This document shows, in pieces, positions 53,178-62,751 of a DNA stretch of 64,000 nt. Within the stretch, counting starts at the first letter, position 1; each line of letters begins with the position of its first letter. The position numbers and the translations under genes were made by a program. This DNA is from Rhodoflexus caldus (GTDB lineage Bacteria > Bacteroidota > Bacteroidia > Cytophagales > Thermoflexibacteraceae): the NCBI RefSeq assembly GCF_021206925.1, contig NZ_JAJPRF010000009.1:1-64000 (forward strand), in the 5' to 3' direction. The notes beneath the pieces are model-generated. The model was not told where the DNA came from. It saw nothing but the letters and a program-made list of their open reading frames with translations, and searched no databases.

Positions 53178-56100
53178 ATGAAAATGAAAACAAAATTACT
53201 TGCAGCAGCCGCGCTGTTCGCCCTTGTTTGGGTAGCAGACAGTTGCTTTATGCGATTCAAAGACCCCATCCGAATTTTGGTATTTTCCAAAACCAAAGGA
53301 TTCCGCCACTCTTCCATTCCCAACGGCATTGCAGCACTGAAAAAAATAGCCGAACAAAACGGCTATCTGATGGATACAACTGAAAATGCCGCCAATTTCA
53401 ACGAAGAGAATTTGAAAAAGTACGCGGCGGTCGTTTTCCTCAGCACCACAGGCGACGTGCTGGACGATGTACAACAGGCTGATTTTGAGCGATATATACA
53501 AGCAGGTGGCGGCTATGTCGGTATTCACGCCGCAGCCGATACAGAATACGACTGGCCTTGGTACGGGCAATTGGTCGGCGGTTACTTCAACGGCCACCCT
53601 TCTACGCCCTCCAACGTGCAGCGCGGGCAGATTTTTGTGGTAGATAAGAAACACCCTTCCACCGAGCACCTGCCCGATACGCTGGAACGCACCGACGAGT
53701 GGTACGACTACCGCAACATGTACCCGGGCGTAAAGGTGCTGATGCGCATCAATGAAAAATCCTACATCGGCTCCAACATGAACAACCAACATGCCATTGC
53801 TTGGTATCACGAATTTGACGGCGGCAGAGCGTGGTACACCGCCGGCGGGCATACGGAAGAGAGTTTTTCGGAGCCGGACTTCCTGCGCCACATTGCCGGA
53901 GGTTTAAAATACGTCATCAGGAATGCCGTGCCTTTGGACTACCAAAAAGCCAAAAGCAAACGCGTACCCGAAGAAAACCGATTTACTAAGGTTGTTCTGG
54001 AAAATTATTTGGACGAACCTACCGAACTGGCCGTGCTCCCCGATGGTCGCGTGCTGTTTATTGAACGCAAAGGCGCTGTCAAAATCTATCGGCCGGATGA
54101 AAACAAGGTGAAAGAAGTCAATCGGTTTAAAGTAAACACCACCCACGAAGACGGCATGATGGGGCTTGCCGCCGACCCCAATTTTGCGCAAAATCAATGG
54201 ATTTATCTCTATTACTCGCACCCCGTTGAGTCGGTGAATCAACTCTCACGCTTCACCATGAAAGGCGACAGCATTGACCGCAGTACAGAAGTGAAAATCC
54301 TCAGCGTACCCGTGCAGCGGCAGGAATGTTGCCACACGGGCGGCTCCATCGCCTTTGACGGGCAGGGCAACCTGTTCCTTTCCACGGGCGATAACACCAA
54401 CCCCTTTGCCTCCGATGGTTACTCGCCCTCCGACGAACGCCCCGACCGTGCGCCGTGGGATGCACAGAAATCATCTGCCAACACCAACGACCTGCGCGGT
54501 AAAATCCTGAGAATCAAGCCGCAACCCGACGGTTCTTATACCATCCCCGAAGGCAACCTGTTCCCCAAAGGAACCCCGAATACACGCCCCGAAATCTATG
54601 TGATGGGTTGCCGCAATCCGTATCGCATTTCGGTGGACAAGCAAACGGGCTACCTCTACTGGGGCGATGTAGGCCCCGATGCGGGTGAGGACAACCCTGA
54701 CCGAGGCCCCAAAGGACACTGCGAGTTCAATCAGGCCAAAGCGCCGGGCAACTTCGGCTGGCCGCACTTTGTAGCCGATAACAAGGCCTATCAGCGCTAC
54801 GACTTTGCAACAAAGAAATCGCTGGGTTTCTTCAATCCTGAAAAACCGATGAACCTCTCGCCGAACAACACAGGGCTGAAAGAACTGCCGCCTGCACAAA
54901 AGCCGATGATTTGGTATCCTTACGGAGAGTCCAAAGAGTTTCCGATGGTGGGCACGGGCGGACGCAACCCAATGGCCGGTGAAGTATTCCGCGCCAATCG
55001 CTACCGCAAGTCCGATGTCGGCTTCCCTGATTATTTTGACGGCAAATTGTTCATTTACGAATGGATGCGCGGCTGGATTATGACCGTTACTTTTGACGAG
55101 CAGGGCAACATGAAAAGCCTGTCGCGCTTTATGCCTTCCACCAAGTTTAACAACCCGATGGATATGGAATTTGCGCCTGACGGTTCATTGTATATGCTGG
55201 AATACGGCACCAACTGGTTCAGCCGCAACGAGGATGCTCGCTTGGTGCGCATTGAATACAGCGCCGGCAATCGGAAGCCTATCGCCAAAGTCAATGCCGA
55301 CAAGGTAGTGGGTGCTGTGCCGCTTACCGTAAAGTTTGACACCAAAGGAACGGTGGACTACGACGGCGATGCGCTGCGCTACGAATGGTTCTTCACTCCG
55401 GATGCAAGAAAAGCACAGGCAACAGCCGCCAATCCAAGCTATACCTTCACCAAACCCGGTGTGTACAAGGTTACGTTGCGCATTGCTGACGGTAAAGGCG
55501 GCACCGCACAGCAGCAGATAGAAGTACGGGCAGGCAATGCACCGCCGGAGGTAAGCCTGACACTAAGCGGCAATCAAACCTTCTATTTTGACAACGACAA
55601 ACGGAGCTACACCGCAAGCGTGAAAGACAAGGAAGATGGCACTGTGGAAAGCGGCGGTGTCAATCCCGAAGAAGTTGTTGTAAGCATGGACTACCTGCCC
55701 GAAGGCAAAGACCTGACTGTTATCGCAAAAGGGCACCAAACCAACAGCAGCGAGGTAACAGGCTTTATGGCAGGCAAGCGCATGATTGACGACAGCGACT
55801 GCCGCGCCTGCCATGCCATGAACCAAAAATCGGTAGGCCCCAGCTATATGGACATAGCCAAGCGCTACCACAAAGACAACAATGCCGCCATCTATCTGGC
55901 AGAAAAAATTGTCAAAGGTGGTTCGGGCGTTTGGGGCGACAAAGGAATGGCCGCCCACCCGCAACTCTCCTTGGAGCAGGCTGCCGAGATGTCGCGCTAC
56001 ATCCTCAGCCTTGCACAAGAGAAAAAGGACAACGTACTGCCGCTGAAAGGTGAGTTTATGCCTGATAAACACATTGACAAAAATGAAAAAGGCGTTTACA

Positions 56101-56549
56101 TTATACGTGCCGCTTATACTGACAAAGGCGCAAACGGCGTGGGGCCTATCACAGGCAGCCAAACCATCGTACTGCGTTCGCCTATGCTTAAAGCAGTGGC
56201 AGCCGATGCACCTGCGGCACTGATGAAAGTCAATTTCAACGGAAAGGATTTTGCCATTTTGGGCAATAACGCCTTTGCGGAATACAAAAACATAGACCTG
56301 ACAGGTATCAAAAACATCACGCTGGGTGCGGCCACGCAGGGAACCAGTGCGGTAGTTGAGGTGCGTCTTGGTTCACCCGATGGTAAACTCCTCGGTGAAG
56401 CAGCCATTGGCTCGGAGCCGATGTTCCAGATGCCGAAAATTGCCATTCAGCCGCAAACAGGCATTCATTCGGTGTTTTTGGTTTGCCGCATCAAAGAAGT
56501 AAAAGCGCAACCCATGATTGCTATGGAATGGCTAAAATTTGAGCAATAA
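53178..56549 (+). CDS. Large exported ThuA/sugar dehydrogenase/PKD/cytochrome c fusion protein
   Basis: A 1123-residue exported protein (signal peptide or lipoprotein signal to about 25). In order: a ThuA-like domain (about 30-250, GGGYVGIHAAADTEYDW), a PQQ-type glucose/sorbosone dehydrogenase propeller (about 268-690, with MMGLAADPNF and CCHTGGSIAFDGQGNLFLS), a PKD domain (about 695-785), a cytochrome c domain with CRACH near 875, and a C-terminal carbohydrate-binding-like domain (about 985-1123). It probably oxidises a sugar and passes electrons to its own heme. The substrate is unknown. It is a single gene with its own terminator. Confidence 0.9.
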   Translation: MKMKTKLLAAAALFALVWVADSCFMRFKDPIRILVFSKTKGFRHSSIPNGIAALKKIAEQNGYLMDTTENAANFNEENLKKYAAVVFLSTTGDVLDDVQQADFERYIQAGGGYVGIHAAADTEYDWPWYGQLVGGYFNGHPSTPSNVQRGQIFVVDKKHPSTEHLPDTLERTDEWYDYRNMYPGVKVLMRINEKSYIGSNMNNQHAIAWYHEFDGGRAWYTAGGHTEESFSEPDFLRHIAGGLKYVIRNAVPLDYQKAKSKRVPEENRFTKVVLENYLDEPTELAVLPDGRVLFIERKGAVKIYRPDENKVKEVNRFKVNTTHEDGMMGLAADPNFAQNQWIYLYYSHPVESVNQLSRFTMKGDSIDRSTEVKILSVPVQRQECCHTGGSIAFDGQGNLFLSTGDNTNPFASDGYSPSDERPDRAPWDAQKSSANTNDLRGKILRIKPQPDGSYTIPEGNLFPKGTPNTRPEIYVMGCRNPYRISVDKQTGYLYWGDVGPDAGEDNPDRGPKGHCEFNQAKAPGNFGWPHFVADNKAYQRYDFATKKSLGFFNPEKPMNLSPNNTGLKELPPAQKPMIWYPYGESKEFPMVGTGGRNPMAGEVFRANRYRKSDVGFPDYFDGKLFIYEWMRGWIMTVTFDEQGNMKSLSRFMPSTKFNNPMDMEFAPDGSLYMLEYGTNWFSRNEDARLVRIEYSAGNRKPIAKVNADKVVGAVPLTVKFDTKGTVDYDGDALRYEWFFTPDARKAQATAANPSYTFTKPGVYKVTLRIADGKGGTAQQQIEVRAGNAPPEVSLTLSGNQTFYFDNDKRSYTASVKDKEDGTVESGGVNPEEVVVSMDYLPEGKDLTVIAKGHQTNSSEVTGFMAGKRMIDDSDCRACHAMNQKSVGPSYMDIAKRYHKDNNAAIYLAEKIVKGGSGVWGDKGMAAHPQLSLEQAAEMSRYILSLAQEKKDNVLPLKGEFMPDKHIDKNEKGVYIIRAAYTDKGANGVGPITGSQTIVLRSPMLKAVAADAPAALMKVNFNGKDFAILGNNAFAEYKNIDLTGIKNITLGAATQGTSAVVEVRLGSPDGKLLGEAAIGSEPMFQMPKIAIQPQTGIHSVFLVCRIKEVKAQPMIAMEWLKFEQ

Positions 56550-56916
56550 GCAAAAGCTGCAACGCACGTAATTCGTGCGACCCAACGCTTCCCCGTTTGG
56601 CGGGGAAGCGTTGTTTTTTATACGCAAACCTGACAAAAATCCAAGACTTTTTAGGCTTAAACACCTATTTTCCAAGAGTTTACATCAAACATTTTTCACA
56701 AACCTTTTGTAATTTTGCGTATATAATAAAAATTATGCGATAGTTTATCGGAAAAGTTTTATTGAATTTGGTGTCATACCTACATGAAAAGGAGACGGCT
56801 TATTAATACACATATACTTACAAAAAATACAACTAAAAGACAAAAAAATTATATCAATGTTTTTTTATTTTTCAAATAAAATATAGCAGTTATCAATGAA
56901 TAGCAAATAATTTGTA
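56550..56916. other. AT-rich intergenic region with an orphan promoter
   Basis: About 370 bases between convergent genes. It holds the terminator at 56583-56619, then a decayed repeat start (ATACGCAAACCTGACAAAAA near 56620) and a lone plus-strand -7 box, TAATTTTG at 56710-56717. No convincing gene follows. Confidence 0.5.
56583..56619 (+). terminator. Terminator of the fusion protein gene
   Basis: CAACGCTTCCCCG (56583-56595) and CGGGGAAGCGTTG (56601-56613) form a perfect 13 bp stem followed by six T. Confidence 0.9.
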
Positions 56917-58692
56917 TCAAGAGCATGATTTTATATGTATTCGCCAGGTGCTACCCTCTCCGATTTTACTTTCAACGGTTAGTCGAGCATTATTGTAGAC
57001 ACATAAGTTTTTGATTAGCCGAATACCCAGTCCTGTACCAACTTCTCCAGCCGTGCCGTGCGAGGTATAGCCTTCTTCTAAAATAATTGCCAGTTTTTCG
57101 GGCGGAATGCCTATGCCTGTATCGCGCACAGACACGATACATTCTGTATCTTGTATTTCCGAATCGATAAAAATATTACCACCTTCGGGCGTAAATTTAA
57201 TGGCATTGTTAATCAGATTGCGCAGTATGGTTTGCATTGAAATCGGATTAAAATATACCCGAATTTCGGATGACACCCGATTGTGTAACATGATTTGTTT
57301 TTGCTGTGCTGCAATTACAAGCAGGTCGATAACATCGCGTATTATTACAAAGAGGGATAGATTTTCTTTGGACAGGTTTTGCATCCAATCTTCCTTTTTT
57401 CCAAAAAGCAGCAAATTATCTAGTGTTACCATCAGTTGCGTAACGTTATTGTGCAAAGTGGGTAATAAGGCATTAAATTCTTCAGAGGTGATGGTATTCG
57501 TGAGTGATAAATCCAGCACGCCCCGCAAAGAAATCACCGGTGAGCGCAAGTCATGCCCGATAATGGCAAAAAGTTGTTTAAGGCGTGTGTTTAATTCGCG
57601 GAGTTCTTCGGCTTGCCGCACAATTTCAGCTTTTTGAGTTGCTAATTCTTCATTTTTGAGTTGTAACAGACGTGCCTCGCGGGCTTTATTTTCTTTCAAA
57701 CGATATAGAAAAGCAATCACGGTCAGCGCAATGACGATTGCCGCAATACCAATGGTGAAATAAAAGTAGAAGCGCCCTTGCCTGTATCGGGCTTCATAAC
57801 GAAGTCGCTCTATTTCAAAAGATTTGATAATACTGTCTTGGCGCAAAATTTCTAATGCCATTTGATTTTTGGTATAGCGCTCGCTAAGAGCGGCAATTGC
57901 CGAATCCTGTGCGGTAAGCCTGAGGGCGGCGCGACCAAGTGCTTCCTCTTGCAGGCGCGCTTCCATTTGGGCTATTCTTTTTTGTTCTTCCGCTCTGCGC
58001 AGCCGTTCGTGTTCATCTTCCAAATTTTCGCTTAGTACCTTGATTTTCAGACTATTTAAAGTTTCTACAACCTCTTTATATTGCTCAAAATATTCCTGCG
58101 TTTTTTTTAAGTCGCCGTTTTTCTCATAAGTTTCTGCCAGCAGGGCATAGCAGGTGCGCACGCGCTCCAAGTTGTTTTCACTGCGCGCAATTTCCAGCGC
58201 CTCTTCCAATACCCGCGTCGCTTCCTCGTAGCGCTTGAGCTTATTATATACGACCGATAGGTTGATTAATGCCGAAATAATCGGTTCGCTCGTCTGTTGC
58301 CTGCGGCGCCCTTCCAATACCTTTTGGAAGTAATACACCGACGAATCGTATTCCTGCAAATCGGCGTGCAAAAAAGCCAAGTTGTTATCAATACCGAATA
58401 TGCCGCTCTGATTATTAACCAACCGATTGAGTACGAGCGATTGATGAAACAAATTAACAGCTTTTTGAAATTCGCGGGCGTCCCAATAGGTCAAAGCCGC
58501 TTTGTTGATTAAATCGCTTGCGCCGCGCCAGTCTTTGACCGCCTTTTGTCGCTCGGCTTGCTGTAAATAGGTGGCAATTTTCGCCGAATCGGCTGCGCTC
58601 AAATAGTTTTGTGCATGCAACGGACAAGCACCAAGGCAAGCCGACAAACTTAACAATATGGCAATGCGAAACAACACGTCAGAAATCGGCAA
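56917..58692 (-). CDS. TPR-containing sensor histidine kinase
   Basis: A 591-residue kinase with a signal peptide (to about 28), periplasmic TPR repeats (about 35-215), a long coiled coil (215-300), one membrane segment (about 310-332), a cytoplasmic coiled coil, a HisKA domain with the H-box FAIIGHDLRSPV (near 378), and a complete HATPase domain (NLINNAIKFTPEGG, VRDTGIGIPPEKL, GTGLGIRLI). No response regulator is adjacent. It overlaps the end of the Ig-like repeat gene by 14 bases, so the two are made together, and the Ig-like protein may be its periplasmic partner. Confidence 0.9.
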   Translation of the reverse strand: MPISDVLFRIAILLSLSACLGACPLHAQNYLSAADSAKIATYLQQAERQKAVKDWRGASDLINKAALTYWDAREFQKAVNLFHQSLVLNRLVNNQSGIFGIDNNLAFLHADLQEYDSSVYYFQKVLEGRRRQQTSEPIISALINLSVVYNKLKRYEEATRVLEEALEIARSENNLERVRTCYALLAETYEKNGDLKKTQEYFEQYKEVVETLNSLKIKVLSENLEDEHERLRRAEEQKRIAQMEARLQEEALGRAALRLTAQDSAIAALSERYTKNQMALEILRQDSIIKSFEIERLRYEARYRQGRFYFYFTIGIAAIVIALTVIAFLYRLKENKAREARLLQLKNEELATQKAEIVRQAEELRELNTRLKQLFAIIGHDLRSPVISLRGVLDLSLTNTITSEEFNALLPTLHNNVTQLMVTLDNLLLFGKKEDWMQNLSKENLSLFVIIRDVIDLLVIAAQQKQIMLHNRVSSEIRVYFNPISMQTILRNLINNAIKFTPEGGNIFIDSEIQDTECIVSVRDTGIGIPPEKLAIILEEGYTSHGTAGEVGTGLGIRLIKNLCVYNNARLTVESKIGEGSTWRIHIKSCS

Positions 58693-60415
58693 TTTGGAAC
58701 GTAATAACCTCTTCGGTGCGGTTGCCTACAGCATCTTCCACAAATACCCTGATTTCGTAGCTTGTATTTTTCTTAAATCCTTCGATAGGCGCTCGGTAGG
58801 CAAGGGGCGGCGCACCGTTTATGGAGTAAAAGATATTTTGCGGCGAAGTGTCTTCATCTTGCACGGTCAAAAAGAGTTTGGCATAACTCGGATACGTGTT
58901 TTCGCCTACGGGCGCCACGCTGAACCGATGCGTAATTTGTGGGCGATTGCCGTCCACCCAGAATTCAATGAAAACGGCATTGCGGTTGTTTACGTTGTCG
59001 TAGGCAATCAATTCGAGGCGCTGCCTGCCCGTGCGGTCGGTTAAGCCGATAAGTCCGTTGTAGGGTTGTTCTTCCGATTGGTCTTCGAAACGATAGGCAA
59101 TGCGCTGCAACCCCGATTCAATATCGGAGGCAGTAATTTCTATCGATGTCTGCTGACCAGTAAACGTCTGACGGGCGCGTTGGAAGGTTTTGCCCACATA
59201 GCGGCTTTTAACTACCGGTCCGGTCAGGTCCACGTAAACGGCACTGACATTCTGCCGAATTTCGTCAAAGGCTTTGGTTTTGGTATCGGTCAGGTAAACG
59301 CCCGAATTGCCGATATTGTCTTCTGCAAAATAGCGGACAATGTGCAATCCGGGTTTTTCGGGCATATAGAACGGGTCTTCGTACTTTTGCAAAGAACCGT
59401 TGTCGATGGAATAGAACACGTTTTTTACGCCGGCTTTATTGTCCAAAGCCGTAAGTTTCAACTTAGTTCTACCCGAGAAATAGACCTGATTGCCCACGAT
59501 GAACTTATCGCCCAGAATATCTGCCGACATAATGGGAGCGGTGCGGTCCATAAAAAAGGTAAAACTTTGCTCTTCTTCGCGGTTGTTGACTTTATCCACC
59601 GAATAAAAATAAACGGTATGTTCGCCTTCAGCAAGTTTTTCAATCGGAAGTATTTGACCGGGTGCGTAAGTTATCCAAGGTCCTTCATCTATTTTATAGA
59701 AAGTTTTGTTCACGCCGACTATGTTGTCTTCCATAAAAAAATAAAAGCGCGTGGAAACGGAAACCACCTTACTTTCGGATATACCTGTTACTTGCAGGCG
59801 AGTTTGCGGCGGGGTAATATCCACCACAAATTTTTCGGTAACTACATTCGAGCGATTCCCCACGCGGTCAACGGCGTAGTAGCTAACCTGCCGGTCACCT
59901 TCCTGACCGACGGGTACGGGCGATTCGTAAACAGCTTCTCCTCCGCCGTCTCGTGCGATGAAAACTTTTTCCACGCCCGCCATGTCGTCGCTTGTTTGTA
60001 GTTCCACTACGAGGTCTTTACCGTAAAAATGCGTTTTGCCGTCGAAAAAATAATTGGGCGTAATGTAAACCGACTTGGTTTGCGGTGCTTTTCCGTCGGC
60101 ATGAATAACGTACCAGAACGAATTTTGCGGGTCGGTGGCGTCAAAATGTCGCAAATAGTGTATTCCGTGCCCGTCAAGTTGAATCGGAACAGTCTGAATC
60201 CGACCTTCGTTATTTTTTCTGCCCGAAAGCAATACGCCCGAATCATCGGGCGAAGAAGCGATGCGAACATAAATAGGTAAATCCAATCGGTGATAGTATT
60301 TGCCTGATTGGTCTATGTAAAATCCCTTTTCCGAACCGCCGTTCTGCGCGTAAGATTGAGAAATAGATACTAAAAAAATAAATAAAATACAAATTTTATT
60401 ATGCAAATATTTCAT
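58679..60415 (-). CDS. Exported Ig-like repeat protein coupled to the TPR kinase
   Basis: A 578-residue exported protein (signal peptide MKYLHNK...SYAQ, about 24 residues) made of repeated Ig-like/OmpL47-type beta units. Repeated phrases include YYAVDRVGNRSNVV, YFYSVDKVNNREE, YFAEDNIGNSG and ELIAYDNVNNRNA, each the end of a unit of about 95 residues, with SIDNGSLQKYEDPF-like loops. Such domains bind polysaccharide or partner proteins. The ATG at 60415 follows a -7 box at 60439-60446 on the minus strand. The kinase gene overlaps its end by 14 bases. Confidence 0.8.
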   Translation of the reverse strand: MKYLHNKICILFIFLVSISQSYAQNGGSEKGFYIDQSGKYYHRLDLPIYVRIASSPDDSGVLLSGRKNNEGRIQTVPIQLDGHGIHYLRHFDATDPQNSFWYVIHADGKAPQTKSVYITPNYFFDGKTHFYGKDLVVELQTSDDMAGVEKVFIARDGGGEAVYESPVPVGQEGDRQVSYYAVDRVGNRSNVVTEKFVVDITPPQTRLQVTGISESKVVSVSTRFYFFMEDNIVGVNKTFYKIDEGPWITYAPGQILPIEKLAEGEHTVYFYSVDKVNNREEEQSFTFFMDRTAPIMSADILGDKFIVGNQVYFSGRTKLKLTALDNKAGVKNVFYSIDNGSLQKYEDPFYMPEKPGLHIVRYFAEDNIGNSGVYLTDTKTKAFDEIRQNVSAVYVDLTGPVVKSRYVGKTFQRARQTFTGQQTSIEITASDIESGLQRIAYRFEDQSEEQPYNGLIGLTDRTGRQRLELIAYDNVNNRNAVFIEFWVDGNRPQITHRFSVAPVGENTYPSYAKLFLTVQDEDTSPQNIFYSINGAPPLAYRAPIEGFKKNTSYEIRVFVEDAVGNRTEEVITFQIADF

Positions 60416-60438
60416 GCGTATCTGATTCACATTTAGCG

Positions 60439-60446
60439 CAAAATTA
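60439..60446 (-). promoter_or_regulatory. -7 box of the Ig-like protein/kinase operon
   Basis: CAAAATTA on the plus strand is TAATTTTG on the minus strand, 23 bases before the ATG at 60415. Confidence 0.55.
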
Positions 60447-60507
60447 ATGTAAATTAGTTAAGTTGATGCGAGTTATCTGCTTGCTATTAGGAAAGTTATA
60501 TGTCTGC

Positions 60508-60984
60508 TTAACCGCTGTTAGGAACTGTGTTCAAATGCAAGAGTATGTGGTTAAATATTCGTATCAAGTAGCCGGATATGTTATGTGGCAATCGTTTACG
60601 ATAGGCTTGTCCGCTTTTAGCCACAGCGAATACTTGTCGGATGAGCTTATGCATAAGGGCATAGCTACTTTATGTGGCTTGTCTTTGGCTTCTTTACAGG
60701 CGGCATTGTAGCGTTTGGCTGATTTGGCACAGTTGTACAGCAAAGACCTGAGCAGCGCCGCCCCCTGTCGGCAAATGATACCTTTTTTAACCGTTCGTCC
60801 CGATTTGGTAGAGATTCGGGGCTATGCTAACATATCTTGCCGGTTGTCGGTGGTTAGCAAATTGCTTAAAACCTTTGGTAAGAAAAAGAAAGATGAGACG
60901 TGTGGCAGTCTTCTTACCAATGCCTTTCATACTGCTTGCCGGACTGACCATCTGCGTTATAGTCGGAGGGAAGTTCTTGTTCAA
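60508..60984 (-). pseudogene. Decayed IS110-family transposase, C-terminal part
   Basis: Read leftward in two or three frames, the sequence gives SMKGIGKKTATRLI, then TKGFKQFANHRQPARYVSIAP, then RYHLPTGGGAALRSLLYNCAKSAKRYNAA and AVAKSGQAYRKRLPH. These are the successive landmarks of the IS110 C-terminal domain (Transposase_20). Stops and frame changes break it, and the N-terminal DEDD domain is missing. The IS982 remnant begins 17 bases away and may have removed the rest. Confidence 0.8.
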
Positions 60985-61001
60985 TACGTTGACAACGCGA
61001 G

Positions 61002-61870
61002 TTACGCGATTAAATATTGAAAAAATTCAATTTCTGTCAGGGGTGTAAAATCCTTGACGGCTGGCAGGCTATCAAAATAAGTATAGGCAGCCAGTCCGCT
61101 CAATAGGTTGATGAACATACCTGATTGGGAACGATATCCGGTATGGTCAATATCTGCCTGAAAGGACAACAAACCAAAGACGGTTTCAATGATGCCTCTT
61201 TTTTTGAGAAAGTATTTCTCTTGTGCCGAATATAGTACTTTTTTCATATTGCGCCTTACTTTGGTAATGAGCTTCACGCCTTTGTCGGCAAGGGCTTGCT
61301 TTTGTCTTGTCAGGTAGCCTTTACTGCCAAAGAATATGCCTTGCAGGTTTTTGAACAGGGTTTGCAATACTTTGCTGTTGTTGTCACTTACATGACCCGG
61401 GGTTATCATAAAGTTGCACAATTGACCGTATTGATTGACAATGAGATGCAATTTGAGCCCATAGAACCATCCGACGGAGGTTTTACCTTTGCCGGCAAGT
61501 CCTTTCATGGTGCGGTGTTGAGCGGCACGTTTGACATGACAACTCTCTAACTTTTTGCTGTCAATGTAATTGGCATGGGGGACGGGGTGATGCCATTGGT
61601 AAAAAAAAGGAAGGCACACAGTTCAAAGAAATAGTATTTTTTTAAGGCGATAAATCGCTTATAAGAGAGCAGATGCGGAAAAAGCGTGCGGAACTTTTGA
61701 CACATAAGCAGTTTGTTGTAATAGGTTTTGAAACAGTCCATACGGCTGAAATGATAGCAGATGCAAATGGTGATAATTTCGGAGGGATGCAGTTGGGAAT
61801 GTGGTTGTTTGGCTTGTCCTATCAAGTGAGGTTGTGCATGGTGCTGAAAATTTTTCAGGAAATCATGCAC
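61002..61870 (-). pseudogene. Decayed or frameshifted IS982-family transposase
   Basis: Two overlapping frames make one IS982-type transposase: residues 1 to about 91 from 61870 and the rest in the -1 frame, ending at 61002. The switch point is a run of eight T on the minus strand (61601-61608), and a -1 slip there gives 289 residues, normal for the family. The catalytic motif that is usually GDKGY reads GSKGY, so the middle Asp appears lost; IDSKKLESCH and KKRGIIETVF (the Asp and Glu) remain. An inactive remnant is the simplest reading. Confidence 0.85.
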
Positions 61871-61898
61871 ATCAATGAAGATTTGTATTATTGTCTTC

Positions 61899-61975
61899 AG
61901 TAAGGGTTAGCATGGCGAAAAGCAGTTTCTTTGAAAAGTGCAATATAAAAATATGCTTTTTTGCAAACCCTTACT
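61899..61975. repeat. Inverted repeat to the right of the IS982 remnant
   Basis: AGTAAGGGTT (61899-61908) and AACCCTTACT (61966-61975) are perfect inverted repeats 57 bases apart. They may be the remains of an element end or of a nested insertion. From here to the DUF3109-like gene the DNA is AT-rich with no gene. Confidence 0.5.
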
Positions 61976-62102
61976 TTTTTTATTTTTTACCTGTAAGAGG
62001 TTGATTATCAAACTAATCACAAATAATTCGCGTTATAAATCCCAATTCATCATATCGGGATTTTGTGATATGCTGAAAGAGAGAGCGCGTACTGCTGCTA
62101 CC

Positions 62103-62678
62103 CTATTTTTGGCGCTCCCGTTCTTGGATTGCTTGCACCAAGTCCTGATACCAGCCCTCGCCGTAGGCGCGAATGAGCGCATCTTTCAAAAAAACATACA
62201 AAGGTATGCCGAGATGCTCTCCTAAGGTGCAGGCATCGCCGCAAATGTGCCAGCGGTGGTAGTTCAATGCGTCGTACTCCCCAAACTTGCTGACGCGAAT
62301 AGGGTACAAATGGCAGGAAATCGGTTTGCGGAAGTTTGTTTTGCCTGCCAAATATGCCTGCTCAATGCCGCATTTGAGCATACCTTTTTCATCGGTAACA
62401 GCATAGGCACACGCCCCCGAAGGTTTTAGCGGGGTGGCATGTTCCCCATCTTGGTCTATCACGTGTGTACCTTGTGATTCTATGGCCGCAATGCCTTCCG
62501 CAGTCAAAAAAGGTTTGACACTGTCAAAAATCTGTTCCAGCACAGGCAACTCGTCTTCGGACAAAGGAGCACCGGCATCACCTTCCACGCAACATGCACC
62601 TTTGCATTTTTCAATGTGGCATACAAAAAACTTTTCTGCGATGTCGTCGCTCAATACGGTTTGTCCTACGATTAGCAT
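62103..62678 (-). CDS. DUF3109-like Cys-rich protein
   Basis: A 191-residue cytoplasmic protein with the pattern [20 protein letters not shown] near the N-terminus, then [43 protein letters not shown] and [10 protein letters not shown]. The spaced Cys resemble the YkgJ-like zinc/iron-binding group; I recognise it as the DUF3109 type. The function is unknown. A palindromic terminator follows to the right of its start. Confidence 0.85.
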   Translation of the reverse strand: MLIVGQTVLSDDIAEKFFVCHIEKCKGACCVEGDAGAPLSEDELPVLEQIFDSVKPFLTAEGIAAIESQGTHVIDQDGEHATPLKPSGACAYAVTDEKGMLKCGIEQAYLAGKTNFRKPISCHLYPIRVSKFGEYDALNYHRWHICGDACTLGEHLGIPLYVFLKDALIRAYGEGWYQDLVQAIQERERQK

Positions 62679-62698
62679 GGCCTGTTAATTTTGATAAA

Positions 62699-62733
62699 AA
62701 AACCTGTCAGGTTTCCAAGACCTGACAGGTTTG
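62699..62733. terminator. Strong palindromic terminator between the argD-like gene and the DUF3109-like gene
   Basis: AAACCTGTCAGGT and ACCTGACAGGTTT form a perfect 13 bp stem around TTCCAAG, with A and T runs outside. It is one of the best members of the shared hairpin family. Confidence 0.85.
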
Positions 62734-62751
62734 GAAGATGTTACCGCAAAA

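Noticed and set aside
56784-56879. 31-codon plus-strand frame after the orphan promoter
   Set aside because: Lys/Asn-rich composition matches AT-rich random DNA; no family or coupling supports it.
60715-61048. Plus-strand frames over the IS110 remnant
   Set aside because: The minus strand explains the sequence as a transposase; the plus frames are shadows.
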